Shown: positions 31,832 through 40,278 of the stretch, piece by piece | Layout: each line of letters starts with the position of its first letter | Position numbering within the stretch: position 1 is the stretch's first letter | Assembly: GCA_905372275.1 (NCBI GenBank) | Contig: CAJPON010000007.1 | Location: 1 to 52,327, forward strand | DNA: 52,327 nucleotides | Reading direction: 5' to 3' | Origin: Candidatus Saccharimonadota bacterium | GTDB lineage: Bacteria > Patescibacteriota > Saccharimonadia > Saccharimonadales > Saccharimonadaceae | Position numbers and translations under genes: made by a program | The notes under the pieces: generated by a model | Databases searched by the model: none | What the model was told of the DNA's origin: nothing | Seen by the model: the letters and a program-made list of their open reading frames with translations, nothing else

Positions 31832-34681
31832 ATGATTACCTCTGATTATCAGGCAAAGTATATTGCCCATGAGCTTGAGCGCGTCTATGCTAACGATGAC
31901 GTTGCTAAGTTGTCGGGCTTGATGTTTGATGCTCAGATTATCCCGACACCGCACCAAATTGACGCGGCGCTGTTTGCATTAAATTCGCCAACGGCTCGCG
32001 GTATTATCTTGGCGGATGAAGTCGGCCTCGGTAAAACTATTGAGGCAGGTATCGTTATCATGCAATACTACTCGGAACGGAAACGAAAGATCCTGATTAT
32101 TGCGCCGTCGAGCTTGCGCCAGCAATGGGCGCAGGAATTGCAAGAAAAGTTCAATTTACCAGCAACCGTTGTCGACGCTAAATGGATTAAGTCAAAAGAG
32201 ACCATCAAGAAAGACGGTATTTATATCTGTTCTTACGAATTTGCGAATCGCCATTCACTAAAACTTTCAAATGGCTGGAATTTGCTAGTTCTTGATGAAG
32301 CGCACAAGCTAAGGAATTTTTATAACAACCAAAAGGGTATCGCTAGTGCGGTATCTGATATTGCCAAGGGTTCTGAAAAATCGCTGCTCCTCACAGCCAC
32401 ACCTCTGCAGAATAGACTCGAAGAATTATATGGACTAGTTTCAGTCGTCGATCCTAAGTATTTTTATAAGCTTGATGTTTTTCGTCAGCGCTATATAAAG
32501 TCAAATCATCCATTTGCGCTTGACGAGCTTCGTTCGCGCATGAGTAAAATTGCCAAGCGTACCTTACGCTCAGAAGTCAAGAAATATATTAAATACACTG
32601 ATCGCATTGCTAAGACTGTTTGTTTCGAGCCATCAGGGGATGAGCGGAAGTTATATGAATTAGTGGACAATTACCTGCATCGTGACAAGTTGTATGCTTT
32701 TGCGTCGTCTCAGCGTCACTTGTCGGCTTTGATTCTTCGCAAACGCCTCGGTTCATCTACGTTCGCAGTTGCCAGTACACTCCGGAATATTGTACGGCGC
32801 ATGGAGGAAGAGTACGCTGCGGGTAAGGTTCGCGATAACCGCGGTGGCTTGATTGATGAGCTGGGTGACTTGAACGATGAAGAAATTGAGGCATTTGAGG
32901 AGACTGGCGCTTACGATGATTACATAATCAAATCGGCCAAAGAGCGTGCCGAGTTTCAAGCTGAAATTGACGAACTAAAATCATATGCGGATTTTGCTGA
33001 TTCTATCAAAGAAAATATTAAGGCTGAAAAATTGGTCGAAGCGATCAATGTCGGCTTTAGTGCACTGGAGTCGAAAGCTGCTCGTAAAGCAATTATCTTT
33101 ACCGAATCAACCTTGACGCAGAACTATATCGCCAAAACGCTAAAAAAGCAGGGCTATGATGGAAAAATAGTGTTATTCAACGGACAAAATAACTCGCCGG
33201 AAAGTACCGAGATTTATAGCCAATGGTTGGCGGATAATGAAAATTCCGATGTCGTCACCGGCATAGAATCAGCAGATCGCCGCAAGGCATTAATTGATAA
33301 ATTTAAAGAACCCGAAATACAGATCATGATTGCAACCGAAGCGGCTAGCGAGGGTATTAACCTGCAGTTTTGCTCCATGCTGATCAACTACGATCTACCA
33401 TGGAATCCGCAACGCGTTGAGCAGCGTATCGGACGCGTCCATCGTATGGGGCAGAAATATGATGTTGTGGTGGTGAATTTTAGCAATCAAGGCAATGTTG
33501 CTGAGCAGCGAATTCTTGAACTATTGACTGATAAATTTAGTTTATTTAAAAGCACGTTTGGTGCTAGTAATGACGTGCTTGGTGCAATTGAAAGCGGACT
33601 GGATTTTGAAAAGAAAATTAGCGATATCTTGAATACATGCCGCACCGACGATGAGATTAGTCAACGGTTTGAAAAGCTGCAAGAAGAATTTAAGTCAGAA
33701 ATTGATACTGAGCAACAAGCGGCGCGTACCCGGATTTTTGAAGGACTTGATCCTCACGTACAAGATCGTTTTCGTCGTTATGACGAACAAGCCGAAGAAG
33801 CTTTTACGCGATTTGAGCGATTATTTATGGGCTTAACGCGGTATATATTGCGCGACAAGGCGTCATTTGAAAACGAACATGTTTTTGATCTAAAAACTGC
33901 ACCCCAACAAAATATCGAAGTTGGCAAATATTTTTACAAAACCGAACGTTTACCGCATGCCAGGCAGTATAAATATGCTGATGAATTGGCTGAATATGTC
34001 CGCCACACAGCAAAGACTACACAAACACCCCCAGCAGAACTAATCTTTAATATTAGCCGGTCTGATCGAGTTGCTTCTGAGGTTAAAAAGCTAGTTGGCG
34101 CACGGGGTATTATGACTGTCGAGCAGGTAACCTTTCCGATGAAAATAGATTCGTCGGACATGAGTGAGAGTTACATTTTGGCATCAGCCCAGACAGACGA
34201 CGGTATGTTGCTTGACACGGAAACTTGCCGTAAGATACTTGATTTATGTGTTGTTGGCGTTAATTATAAGGAAGTTATCCCAGATGAAGTGTTGCAAAAT
34301 CATCTTACTCAGCAGATTACTGAACGCCAAGAAGAAGTCAAGGGCCGCAACACCGAAGCTTATCTCGACAAAAAAGATCTACTAGAACGTCAATACAAAG
34401 ACAAAATTGTCGAATACGAAATGAAAGTCGATAAAATTGAAGCGAAGATCCGAGACCTGCAAAAACAAGAACGCCAGGCAGGCGATGCCGCCTCTCGTCT
34501 AAAAATTGCTAGCGAAGTCCAAATTTTGCGCAAAAAAGTTCGCACTCTCAACCGCGAGAAATACGACCTCGAGGACAGTATGGACGAGCAAATATCCGAT
34601 AAAATAGCCCTAGCACAGCAAGCTTCTGAGGGCGGGGTGATTACCGAGAAACTATTTACCATAGAATTTGCCATACAATAA
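31832..34681 (+). CDS. SNF2/RapA-like DEAD-box ATPase (defence-associated helicase)
   Basis: This 949-aa SF2 translocase has a Q-like region TPHQIDAALFAL, Walker A ADEVGLGKT (about 62-70), DEAH (about 155), LLLTATPLQN, and in the second RecA fold ATEAASEGINLQFC and QRVEQRIGRVHRMGQ (motifs V and VI). A C-terminal coiled coil (about 845-915) follows, then the tail MDEQISDKIALAQQASEGG. Such stand-alone SNF2 proteins are common in defence islands, including near type III R-M and in DISARM. It has no nuclease domain visible. The start is leaderless-type. The tail recurs as a separate 36-aa ORF at 36251. Confidence 0.9.
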   Translation: MITSDYQAKYIAHELERVYANDDVAKLSGLMFDAQIIPTPHQIDAALFALNSPTARGIILADEVGLGKTIEAGIVIMQYYSERKRKILIIAPSSLRQQWAQELQEKFNLPATVVDAKWIKSKETIKKDGIYICSYEFANRHSLKLSNGWNLLVLDEAHKLRNFYNNQKGIASAVSDIAKGSEKSLLLTATPLQNRLEELYGLVSVVDPKYFYKLDVFRQRYIKSNHPFALDELRSRMSKIAKRTLRSEVKKYIKYTDRIAKTVCFEPSGDERKLYELVDNYLHRDKLYAFASSQRHLSALILRKRLGSSTFAVASTLRNIVRRMEEEYAAGKVRDNRGGLIDELGDLNDEEIEAFEETGAYDDYIIKSAKERAEFQAEIDELKSYADFADSIKENIKAEKLVEAINVGFSALESKAARKAIIFTESTLTQNYIAKTLKKQGYDGKIVLFNGQNNSPESTEIYSQWLADNENSDVVTGIESADRRKALIDKFKEPEIQIMIATEAASEGINLQFCSMLINYDLPWNPQRVEQRIGRVHRMGQKYDVVVVNFSNQGNVAEQRILELLTDKFSLFKSTFGASNDVLGAIESGLDFEKKISDILNTCRTDDEISQRFEKLQEEFKSEIDTEQQAARTRIFEGLDPHVQDRFRRYDEQAEEAFTRFERLFMGLTRYILRDKASFENEHVFDLKTAPQQNIEVGKYFYKTERLPHARQYKYADELAEYVRHTAKTTQTPPAELIFNISRSDRVASEVKKLVGARGIMTVEQVTFPMKIDSSDMSESYILASAQTDDGMLLDTETCRKILDLCVVGVNYKEVIPDEVLQNHLTQQITERQEEVKGRNTEAYLDKKDLLERQYKDKIVEYEMKVDKIEAKIRDLQKQERQAGDAASRLKIASEVQILRKKVRTLNREKYDLEDSMDEQISDKIALAQQASEGGVITEKLFTIEFAIQ

Positions 34682-34685
34682 GCAG

Positions 34686-34729
34686 CTTACCGTGAAAAAT
34701 GGCAGAAAGTTGGTAATTTTCACGGTAAG
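34686..34729 (+). repeat. 13-bp perfect inverted repeat after the helicase gene
   Basis: CTTACCGTGAAAA (34686-34698) and TTTTCACGGTAAG (34717-34729) are perfect complements with an 18-nt loop. No U-tract follows. It may end the helicase message or be a protein-binding site. Confidence 0.7.
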
Positions 34730-34763
34730 TTAGTCCGCGGAGTTAATCTATAAGCGAATATTG

Positions 34764-34769
34764 TATAAT
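34764..34769 (+). promoter_or_regulatory. -10 box TATAAT for DUF3800 gene, leaderless-type
   Basis: TATAAT ends 6 nt before ATG 34776. An in-frame TTG at 34761 overlaps this box and so is not the start. Confidence 0.6.
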
Positions 34770-34775
34770 ATAGAC

Positions 34776-35495
34776 ATGGAAAACGTAGAAACGCTTTTAA
34801 GCGCAACCAATGTATATATAGACGAATCTGGTCATACTGATGATCCAAACAACAATACTATGGTGCTTGGTGCGCTTTGGCTCAGCGTACCTCAGCTTTC
34901 TCTGTTTACCGATGCGATTAGAACAGTCAAAAAGAAGCACGATATAGCTTCACATAGAGAGATTAAATGGACGAAAGTAAGCTCAGCAAAACTTGACTAT
35001 TACAAGGAGCTGATCGATGTGTTCTTCGCTGTTGAACAGGTAAATTATCGAGCAGTAGTTATCAATAAATCAACTATTGATTATGAAACTTATGATAAGA
35101 CTCGAGATGACTTTTATTATTCAATGGCTTATATCCTTGTCAGGACTATTGCAGAAAAAAGATACGGTGACATGCGCCTTTTTCTTGACTATAAAGACGC
35201 TTGGTCTGGCATAAGGACTACGAAACTTGCAGGTTACCTAAGAAATACGGACAGATTACGCAATACCTCAATACTTGCACAACCTTTACGTTCACATGAG
35301 GTCATCGGTCTTCAAATGGCCGACTTGTTTACTGGTGCTGTTATGTATGCAAATAAGCCGCAGGAAAAACAGGAATCAAGTGCAAAAAAAGAACTTATAG
35401 CACACATAGAACAGCGTTCTGGGCAAAAGTTAACCTGCGGCACTCCCTATAGCTCGGAAAAAATAAACATACTCATGTGGGAGCCAAAAAGGTAG
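34776..35495 (+). CDS. DUF3800 protein (copy 1)
   Basis: This 239-aa protein carries YIDESGHTDDPN near the N-terminus, LFLDYKD in the middle and LQMADLFTGAV near the C-terminus. These acidic stretches (DES, D, AD) match the conserved points of DUF3800 and are spaced as in an RNase H-like nuclease fold, though activity is not proven. DUF3800 genes are common in defence and mobile regions. It is followed without gap (TAGATG) by a 164-aa unknown gene, so they form a two-gene unit. A second, distant DUF3800 protein (42189-42818) shares the same three points. Confidence 0.82.
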   Translation: MENVETLLSATNVYIDESGHTDDPNNNTMVLGALWLSVPQLSLFTDAIRTVKKKHDIASHREIKWTKVSSAKLDYYKELIDVFFAVEQVNYRAVVINKSTIDYETYDKTRDDFYYSMAYILVRTIAEKRYGDMRLFLDYKDAWSGIRTTKLAGYLRNTDRLRNTSILAQPLRSHEVIGLQMADLFTGAVMYANKPQEKQESSAKKELIAHIEQRSGQKLTCGTPYSSEKINILMWEPKR

Positions 35496-35990
35496 ATGTA
35501 TCCAGATTGGCTACCATCACCTCTTAATCTAAGGGGTTCTTACGATGAAGATATAAGGGAGTTATTAGAAGTATTCGATAGAGATTTTATAAATTCAGAT
35601 AATCCAGTTGTCGATGGTCGCCGAGTTATAGTAAATAATAAACCAGATCCTAATTGGCAAGACTTGCAGCTGACATATGGCCTTACCCATATGATAACTA
35701 GAGGGAACGGCCCAAGGACTATGGATTACGATCGTGCTAGTAAATTACCATGGGTGCGTGCTATTCTCGATAACTACAAACAGCCTGAGGTGATAGCATT
35801 TTGGGCTGAGAATATCAAAGGTGACAGATTATACTTGTGGCTAGAAGAACACGATTTTGTAGTTATTTTGTCGCCGTTAGTGAGTAAGAGTGCTTCTTTA
35901 AACTCGGAAAGTATCATCGTGACCGCTTATTCAATCGACTCGTATCGGAATTTTAGTAAAATACGTGACAGAGCGATAAGGTTTCTATAG
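35496..35990 (+). CDS. Unknown 164-aa protein, partner of DUF3800
   Basis: The function is not recognised. The ATG directly follows the DUF3800 stop codon, so it is likely translated by re-initiation. It has no membrane helix or Cys cluster. The C-terminal half (WLEEHDFVVILSPLV...SIIVTAYSID) has a strand pattern with IVTAY, which recalls the last strand of BECR-fold toxins (RelE/Barnase/colicin type); His-72-like LTHMITRGNG could be an upstream active site. This resemblance is weak and unproven. Confidence 0.65.
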   Translation: MYPDWLPSPLNLRGSYDEDIRELLEVFDRDFINSDNPVVDGRRVIVNNKPDPNWQDLQLTYGLTHMITRGNGPRTMDYDRASKLPWVRAILDNYKQPEVIAFWAENIKGDRLYLWLEEHDFVVILSPLVSKSASLNSESIIVTAYSIDSYRNFSKIRDRAIRFL

Positions 35991-35997
35991 AAAACAA

Positions 35998-36019
35998 GAA
36001 GTGCCCATGAGGACACTTC
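35998..36019 (+). repeat. Stem-loop GAAGTG...CACTTC
   Basis: GAAGTG/CACTTC plus an inner CC/GG pair (one C-A mismatch) around loop ATGA. No U-tract follows. It lies 8 nt after the unknown gene and may end that message. The rest of the gap to 36213 is AT-rich, with no other gene seen. Confidence 0.45.
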
Positions 36020-36213
36020 GAGGGTTAATGCATACAACCTGGTACGTTAACATAACTAGTATAGCATAGGATTATAATTAAGTCAATAGTTTTAGTATTT
36101 TGTCAATAGCATAAGCGTATTTTATCCACAGCTTACATCTGTAAAAATTGAATACATTTTTTATCAAAAAACTATTGACAGGTTTTATGTGATGCTATTG
36201 TGTAGTTTTGGCG

Positions 36214-36222
36214 TGATATAAT
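36214..36222 (+). promoter_or_regulatory. Extended -10 promoter TGA-TATAAT for the tail-peptide/Gabija-like operon
   Basis: TGATATAATT and, 17 nt later, GGAGTAA (36241-36247) are shared with the mod promoter at 40231 (same 11-nt GTGATATAATT, GGAGTAA after 14 nt). A TTGACA at 36175-36180 belongs to another possible start (TGC-TATTGT, 36193-36201). Confidence 0.6.
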
Positions 36223-36250
36223 TCTAAACAAGTAGTTGATGGAGTAAAAA

Positions 36251-36361
36251 ATGGACGAGCAAATATCTGATCAAATAGCCCTAGCGCAGCAAGCGTCTGA
36301 AGGTGAAATTGAGCGTATGGAGCTATTTGCTATCCAATTTAACATATTGCAAAGGAAATAA
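36251..36361 (+). CDS. 36-aa ORF duplicating the SNF2 helicase C-terminal tail
   Basis: This short frame has its own promoter and GGAG ribosome site 7 nt upstream. Its first 18 residues read MDEQISDQIALAQQASEG. The last 33 residues of the helicase at 34580-34681 match without gaps at 22 of 33 positions, and about the first 50 bases are nearly the same in DNA. The homology starts exactly at the Met; the DNA before it differs. The stop (TAA) directly touches the ATG of the OLD ATPase gene. It may be a remnant of a second helicase gene caught by a promoter, or a functional peptide. Its expression is inferred, its role unknown. Confidence 0.6.
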   Translation: MDEQISDQIALAQQASEGEIERMELFAIQFNILQRK

Positions 36362-38410
36362 ATGCACATATCAAATATATCAATCAATAATTATCGTCTC
36401 ATGAAAGATTTTCAATTAGATTTTTCGACAGATGAAGATAATTTTTTAGTACTAGTTGGTCGTAATAATACAGCTAAAACATCACTTCTTGATTTATTAG
36501 ATGATGTCTTAAATAACGATATGAAGCAGACTGGATTTGATGATATTTCTTTGGATGTTCGACAGAAAATTGTCGATGCTTTAGCGCCAAATTCTGAAAT
36601 GAGCGAGGGTGATAGAATAAAGCTGCTTAACGATGCTGCGATATCGCTTGAAGTGAAGATTGATTACTCTGACGATAGTGGCGACATATCCAGATTGCCA
36701 ATTCTTTCTCTCGACGGTGGAGATTGCGTAACTATCAAAATTATAAAAAAGTTTAACGTTGATAACATACCAGCACTTTGTCAAGAGTTGAAGAGTACCA
36801 AGGTAGAGGCAGTAGATTTTTTGTCAAAATTTTCAAGAGATTATATGACTGTAGAGTGTGTAGCAGCTCAAGATAATAATACAAGAGAATATCAATCAGG
36901 AGATTTTGATCAAAAGTTTTTCGGGCTGCAGAATCTTATTAAACTTTATACCATATCAGCTAAACGCGGAGTGGCGAATGATATACGAAAAGAAAGCGGT
37001 CAAGATACTTTATCTAAGTATGCCCAATCTTACGTAAAGGAGAAGGTTGATGGAGATGTTTTTAAGCAGTTGCAACAAAGCATTATCGAAACGGATAATC
37101 TTCTGACTCAGCAATATAACGGTAAAAATGGTGGCAATGGAGTGTTTTCTACTGTCATTAAAGATATTAAAGACTTTATTCAAGGTGGGGACTCTGGTGA
37201 TATTTCAGTGCGATCAAATATTGCAATGAATTCTATTTTAGGTTATGGCAACTCCAGGGTGTATTATGGGGAGGGTAATAATCGTCTTCCTGAGACCCGA
37301 AGCGGGCTTGGATATATGAATATGTATGCAATTATTATTAAACTCAGAATGATAATTGATGAAATACAGCAGAATAACACATCGGGTATGTCTGCGCTCG
37401 AACATATTATCTATATTGAAGAGCCAGAAGCTCATACCCATCCGCAAATGCAATATGTTTTCGCTAATAATATCAAACAATTTATAACAGATAATACAAA
37501 AGATATTCGTACAACTACATTTATTACAACACACTCACCCCATTTCGTATCTCAGTTTAAAGAGATTGATGATATGGTACTGATGAAAAGAGATAGTGGC
37601 AGCGTGAAGGCTGTCAAAGTTAGTCAAGCCTACCACGGTCAATTCTCTGAATATGAAAGCTTTATCAAGCAGTACTTAACCGTACATAGATCGGAATTAT
37701 TTTTTGCTGACAAGCTAATTTTAGTTGAGGGTGATACTGAGCGTATTTTAATACCATATTTTATGGATTTACACGATAGAGATAAGGGAAATAAGCGGAA
37801 ATTACTAAGCCAATACGTGTCAGTGGTTGATGTGGGTAACTACATGTATATCTTTGGCGATCTAATTAAACTACTTGGCATTAAAACATTAATGATTACA
37901 GACATGGATTATGCTAATAAGGGTAAATCAAGGCGGCTCCAGGCATGCAGTAGCGATAAGGCAGACGATACTACCAATCCAACCTTAAAAAGGCTCTTGC
38001 CTGCAATTGAAGAGCCAAAAAAGACTACTATAGATAGGATAAAGGCAGTGCAGTATAATGACTTAATTTTTTCAATTGACGAGAACGGTTACGCACTCAA
38101 TACTAGTGGCAACATAAGACTTACAACCCAAAAAGAAGAAAATGATTATTGTGCTCGAACTTTTGAAGACTCTTTTGCACACTTAAATAAAGATTGGATT
38201 ATGAGTCAATATAATAGTGAAAAATTTGCAAATAGTGTAAAAAAGAAAATTGATAGTTCGACTGATATTGACTTTAAGTTTGGAAAGGCTTATATCAAAT
38301 CAAAAGCAATGTTTGCTATTGATATTATTAATGCAAATGAAAAATCAGGACAAAAAATAAAAGTGCCAGAATATATCATGGAAGGTCTAAAGTGGATCGC
38401 AAAGGAATAG
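36362..38410 (+). CDS. gajA: OLD-family ATPase/TOPRIM nuclease, Gabija GajA-like
   Basis: This 682-aa protein has an N-terminal ABC-type ATPase (Walker A GRNNTAKTS, residues 33-41; Walker B IYIEEPEAHTHP near 353; H-loop TTHSPHF) and a C-terminal TOPRIM domain (LILVEGDTER near 456; TDMD near 514). This pairing is the OLD nuclease family. With a UvrD-like helicase next to it, it matches class 2 OLD, that is Gabija GajA-GajB. GajA nicks DNA when nucleotides run low during phage infection. It is larger than the usual GajA (about 580 aa), and Walker A has Ala (38) in place of the usual Gly before Lys. SD AAAGGA. Confidence 0.85.
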   Translation: MHISNISINNYRLMKDFQLDFSTDEDNFLVLVGRNNTAKTSLLDLLDDVLNNDMKQTGFDDISLDVRQKIVDALAPNSEMSEGDRIKLLNDAAISLEVKIDYSDDSGDISRLPILSLDGGDCVTIKIIKKFNVDNIPALCQELKSTKVEAVDFLSKFSRDYMTVECVAAQDNNTREYQSGDFDQKFFGLQNLIKLYTISAKRGVANDIRKESGQDTLSKYAQSYVKEKVDGDVFKQLQQSIIETDNLLTQQYNGKNGGNGVFSTVIKDIKDFIQGGDSGDISVRSNIAMNSILGYGNSRVYYGEGNNRLPETRSGLGYMNMYAIIIKLRMIIDEIQQNNTSGMSALEHIIYIEEPEAHTHPQMQYVFANNIKQFITDNTKDIRTTTFITTHSPHFVSQFKEIDDMVLMKRDSGSVKAVKVSQAYHGQFSEYESFIKQYLTVHRSELFFADKLILVEGDTERILIPYFMDLHDRDKGNKRKLLSQYVSVVDVGNYMYIFGDLIKLLGIKTLMITDMDYANKGKSRRLQACSSDKADDTTNPTLKRLLPAIEEPKKTTIDRIKAVQYNDLIFSIDENGYALNTSGNIRLTTQKEENDYCARTFEDSFAHLNKDWIMSQYNSEKFANSVKKKIDSSTDIDFKFGKAYIKSKAMFAIDIINANEKSGQKIKVPEYIMEGLKWIAKE

Positions 38411-40221
38411 ATTTACCTTCTGGAGTTGCGGATGCTATCGAAAGGCACGAGAATTTCTTATTGAAGGGCGGAGCAGGCAGTGGCAAGACATATTCACTAG
38501 GCGAGGCGATTACATTTATTCTTAAAAACAATAAATCTGCTAAAATTGCCTGTATTACTTATACTAATGCGGCAGCTGATGAGTTGAACAAACGATTTTC
38601 GCGGGGTGATCAAAATATTGCATCGACCATTCATAAGTTTATATGGGGCCAAATTGCAAGATATCAATCGGACATAAAGCGTGCACTGATAGAGTCTATT
38701 GATGATGGTAAAATTATCAATTATGATAATATTCCCCTCAATGAAAATAGCTTTCAAGAAGGTATTAGTTATGGTGAATTCCTAAATCTACAAAAGGGTG
38801 TAATTTCTCATGATGAGGTATTAATCATTGCTAGTAGAATGTTCCAGTCTCATAAATTGCTTTGTAGAATAACCAAATTAAAATATGACTATATATTTAT
38901 TGATGAATATCAGGATACGCATCAGTCTGTCTTGGATATACTATTTGATTATGTTCAGATTGCTGATACAAGCCATCATCAACTAACTATAGGCTTATTT
39001 GGCGATGAAATGCAAAAGATTTATAACAATATGGATGGATTAAAGCCAAACTGGAAAACCACCGAAATTATTAAAAAAGATAATTATCGAAGCTGTCTGA
39101 GGATTTTAAATGATTTTTGCAATAAAATACGTACAGACGGCGTCAAGCAACGGTCTGCTGGTGTGATGAAGGACTATAAAGGTGACAATGTAAAGTTCTT
39201 TTATTCTACCGAACGCTCTAGTGTGCAAAAGGTTATTAATGAAATTAACAAGATTGAAGTTCCTGAACCAGATGTTGACTGTCCTCGTTATCGTTGCCTG
39301 TTTCTTACACATAAACTATTAGCTAAGCACGCTGGATATGAAAACTTATACAACCTTTACGATCAACCAAGTTGGATTATTAAACAGATAAAAGTTAAGG
39401 CAAAGGACATAATCACTAACGATAAAACATTGATCGAGGTGATTGATGAACTTAAAGCTAGGGGTACTTACGACCCTGAATGGAATCTTAAAACGGTTAA
39501 AATATACTTCCCTGTTCAATTTGATAGATTGGGTTATTTTAATAAGCAAGCGATTACCAACGAGGAGTATCGCTGCCCTCTACTGGATTATGTTATTCGA
39601 TTGGTTGAATTTGCAGATATCTACGAAGAAGATAATTTTTTTGAAATTGCTAAGAAATATAAATGGAGAATAAAAGAAAAACAACAGTTGGAGAAGCTTA
39701 GAAATATTCGTCAGCAGTTGCGCGATAGTATAGAAACTAACAAAACTATAGGTGAAATTATTGATATTGGCGAGAAAAATCAACAATGGTTTGAAAAGGG
39801 CGATAAATATAAAGAATTATCAACAGGAAATCCAGTTTTGTTTAATTTACTTAAAAACATAAAAATTACTGAAGTTGTTAATGTGATAAAAACGATGATC
39901 AGTTCATATAGTGAATTTGGCACCCAGCACAGCTCCAAGGGGCTTGCTTATAGAAACATTGTGGGGGTTGTTGATAACGGTAATTGGTATAGAGGAGCTA
40001 ATTATGAAAATGTGTTTAAACAAAATCCCAAAGGTGGCTCATCCGATATAGAGGGTTTGCAAGAATACACTAGAAGAATGATGTATGTTGTCGGGTCACG
40101 TGCAGAATGCAACCTATATTTCTTTTTTTATAACGAAGGCGATAAAAGTCAGGGTATTATTCAAGACGCAAACTCCTTTTTCGGTGAACAAAATGTCATC
40201 AATCTGGATATCGAGCAGTGA
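38392..40221 (+). CDS. gajB: UvrD-like SF1 helicase, Gabija GajB-like
   Basis: This 609-aa SF1 helicase has Walker A GGAGSGKT (26-33), TYTNAAADEL (Ia), IFIDEYQDTH (II), GLFGDEMQKIY (III), DNYRSCLRI (IV), THSSKGL-type QHSSKGLAY (V) and RRMMYVVGSRA (VI). It starts with GTG at 38392, with GGAAGG about 6 nt upstream, and overlaps gajA by 19 bp. In Gabija the helicase partner is activated by DNA ends made by GajA. It is longer than GajB (about 490 aa), with an extra part around residues 300-480. Confidence 0.85.
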   Translation: MDRKGIDLPSGVADAIERHENFLLKGGAGSGKTYSLGEAITFILKNNKSAKIACITYTNAAADELNKRFSRGDQNIASTIHKFIWGQIARYQSDIKRALIESIDDGKIINYDNIPLNENSFQEGISYGEFLNLQKGVISHDEVLIIASRMFQSHKLLCRITKLKYDYIFIDEYQDTHQSVLDILFDYVQIADTSHHQLTIGLFGDEMQKIYNNMDGLKPNWKTTEIIKKDNYRSCLRILNDFCNKIRTDGVKQRSAGVMKDYKGDNVKFFYSTERSSVQKVINEINKIEVPEPDVDCPRYRCLFLTHKLLAKHAGYENLYNLYDQPSWIIKQIKVKAKDIITNDKTLIEVIDELKARGTYDPEWNLKTVKIYFPVQFDRLGYFNKQAITNEEYRCPLLDYVIRLVEFADIYEEDNFFEIAKKYKWRIKEKQQLEKLRNIRQQLRDSIETNKTIGEIIDIGEKNQQWFEKGDKYKELSTGNPVLFNLLKNIKITEVVNVIKTMISSYSEFGTQHSSKGLAYRNIVGVVDNGNWYRGANYENVFKQNPKGGSSDIEGLQEYTRRMMYVVGSRAECNLYFFFYNEGDKSQGIIQDANSFFGEQNVINLDIEQ

Positions 40222-40230
40222 CCTCAAAAG

Positions 40231-40258
40231 TGATATAATTATAGTCAAATAACTGGAG
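40231..40258 (+). promoter_or_regulatory. mod promoter TGA-TATAAT with GGAG, same module as at 36214
   Basis: TGATATAAT (40231-40239) is followed 15 nt on by GGAG (40255-40258). GGAG is 20 nt from the mod ATG but only 5 nt from an in-frame ATT (40264), so either the ribosome site is not used or the start is unusual. Confidence 0.55.
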
Positions 40259-40278
40259 TAAGCATTAATAATCAAGAT

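Noticed and set aside
36122..36130. Perfect DnaA box TTATCCACA in an AT-rich gap
   Set aside because: It is single, with no further boxes nearby and no dnaA/dnaN genes, so an origin is not supported.
34580..36361. Composite mobile element flanked by the helicase-tail repeat
   Set aside because: The repeats are imperfect, coding, and lack terminal inverted ends; no transposase is present. It is kept as a duplication only.
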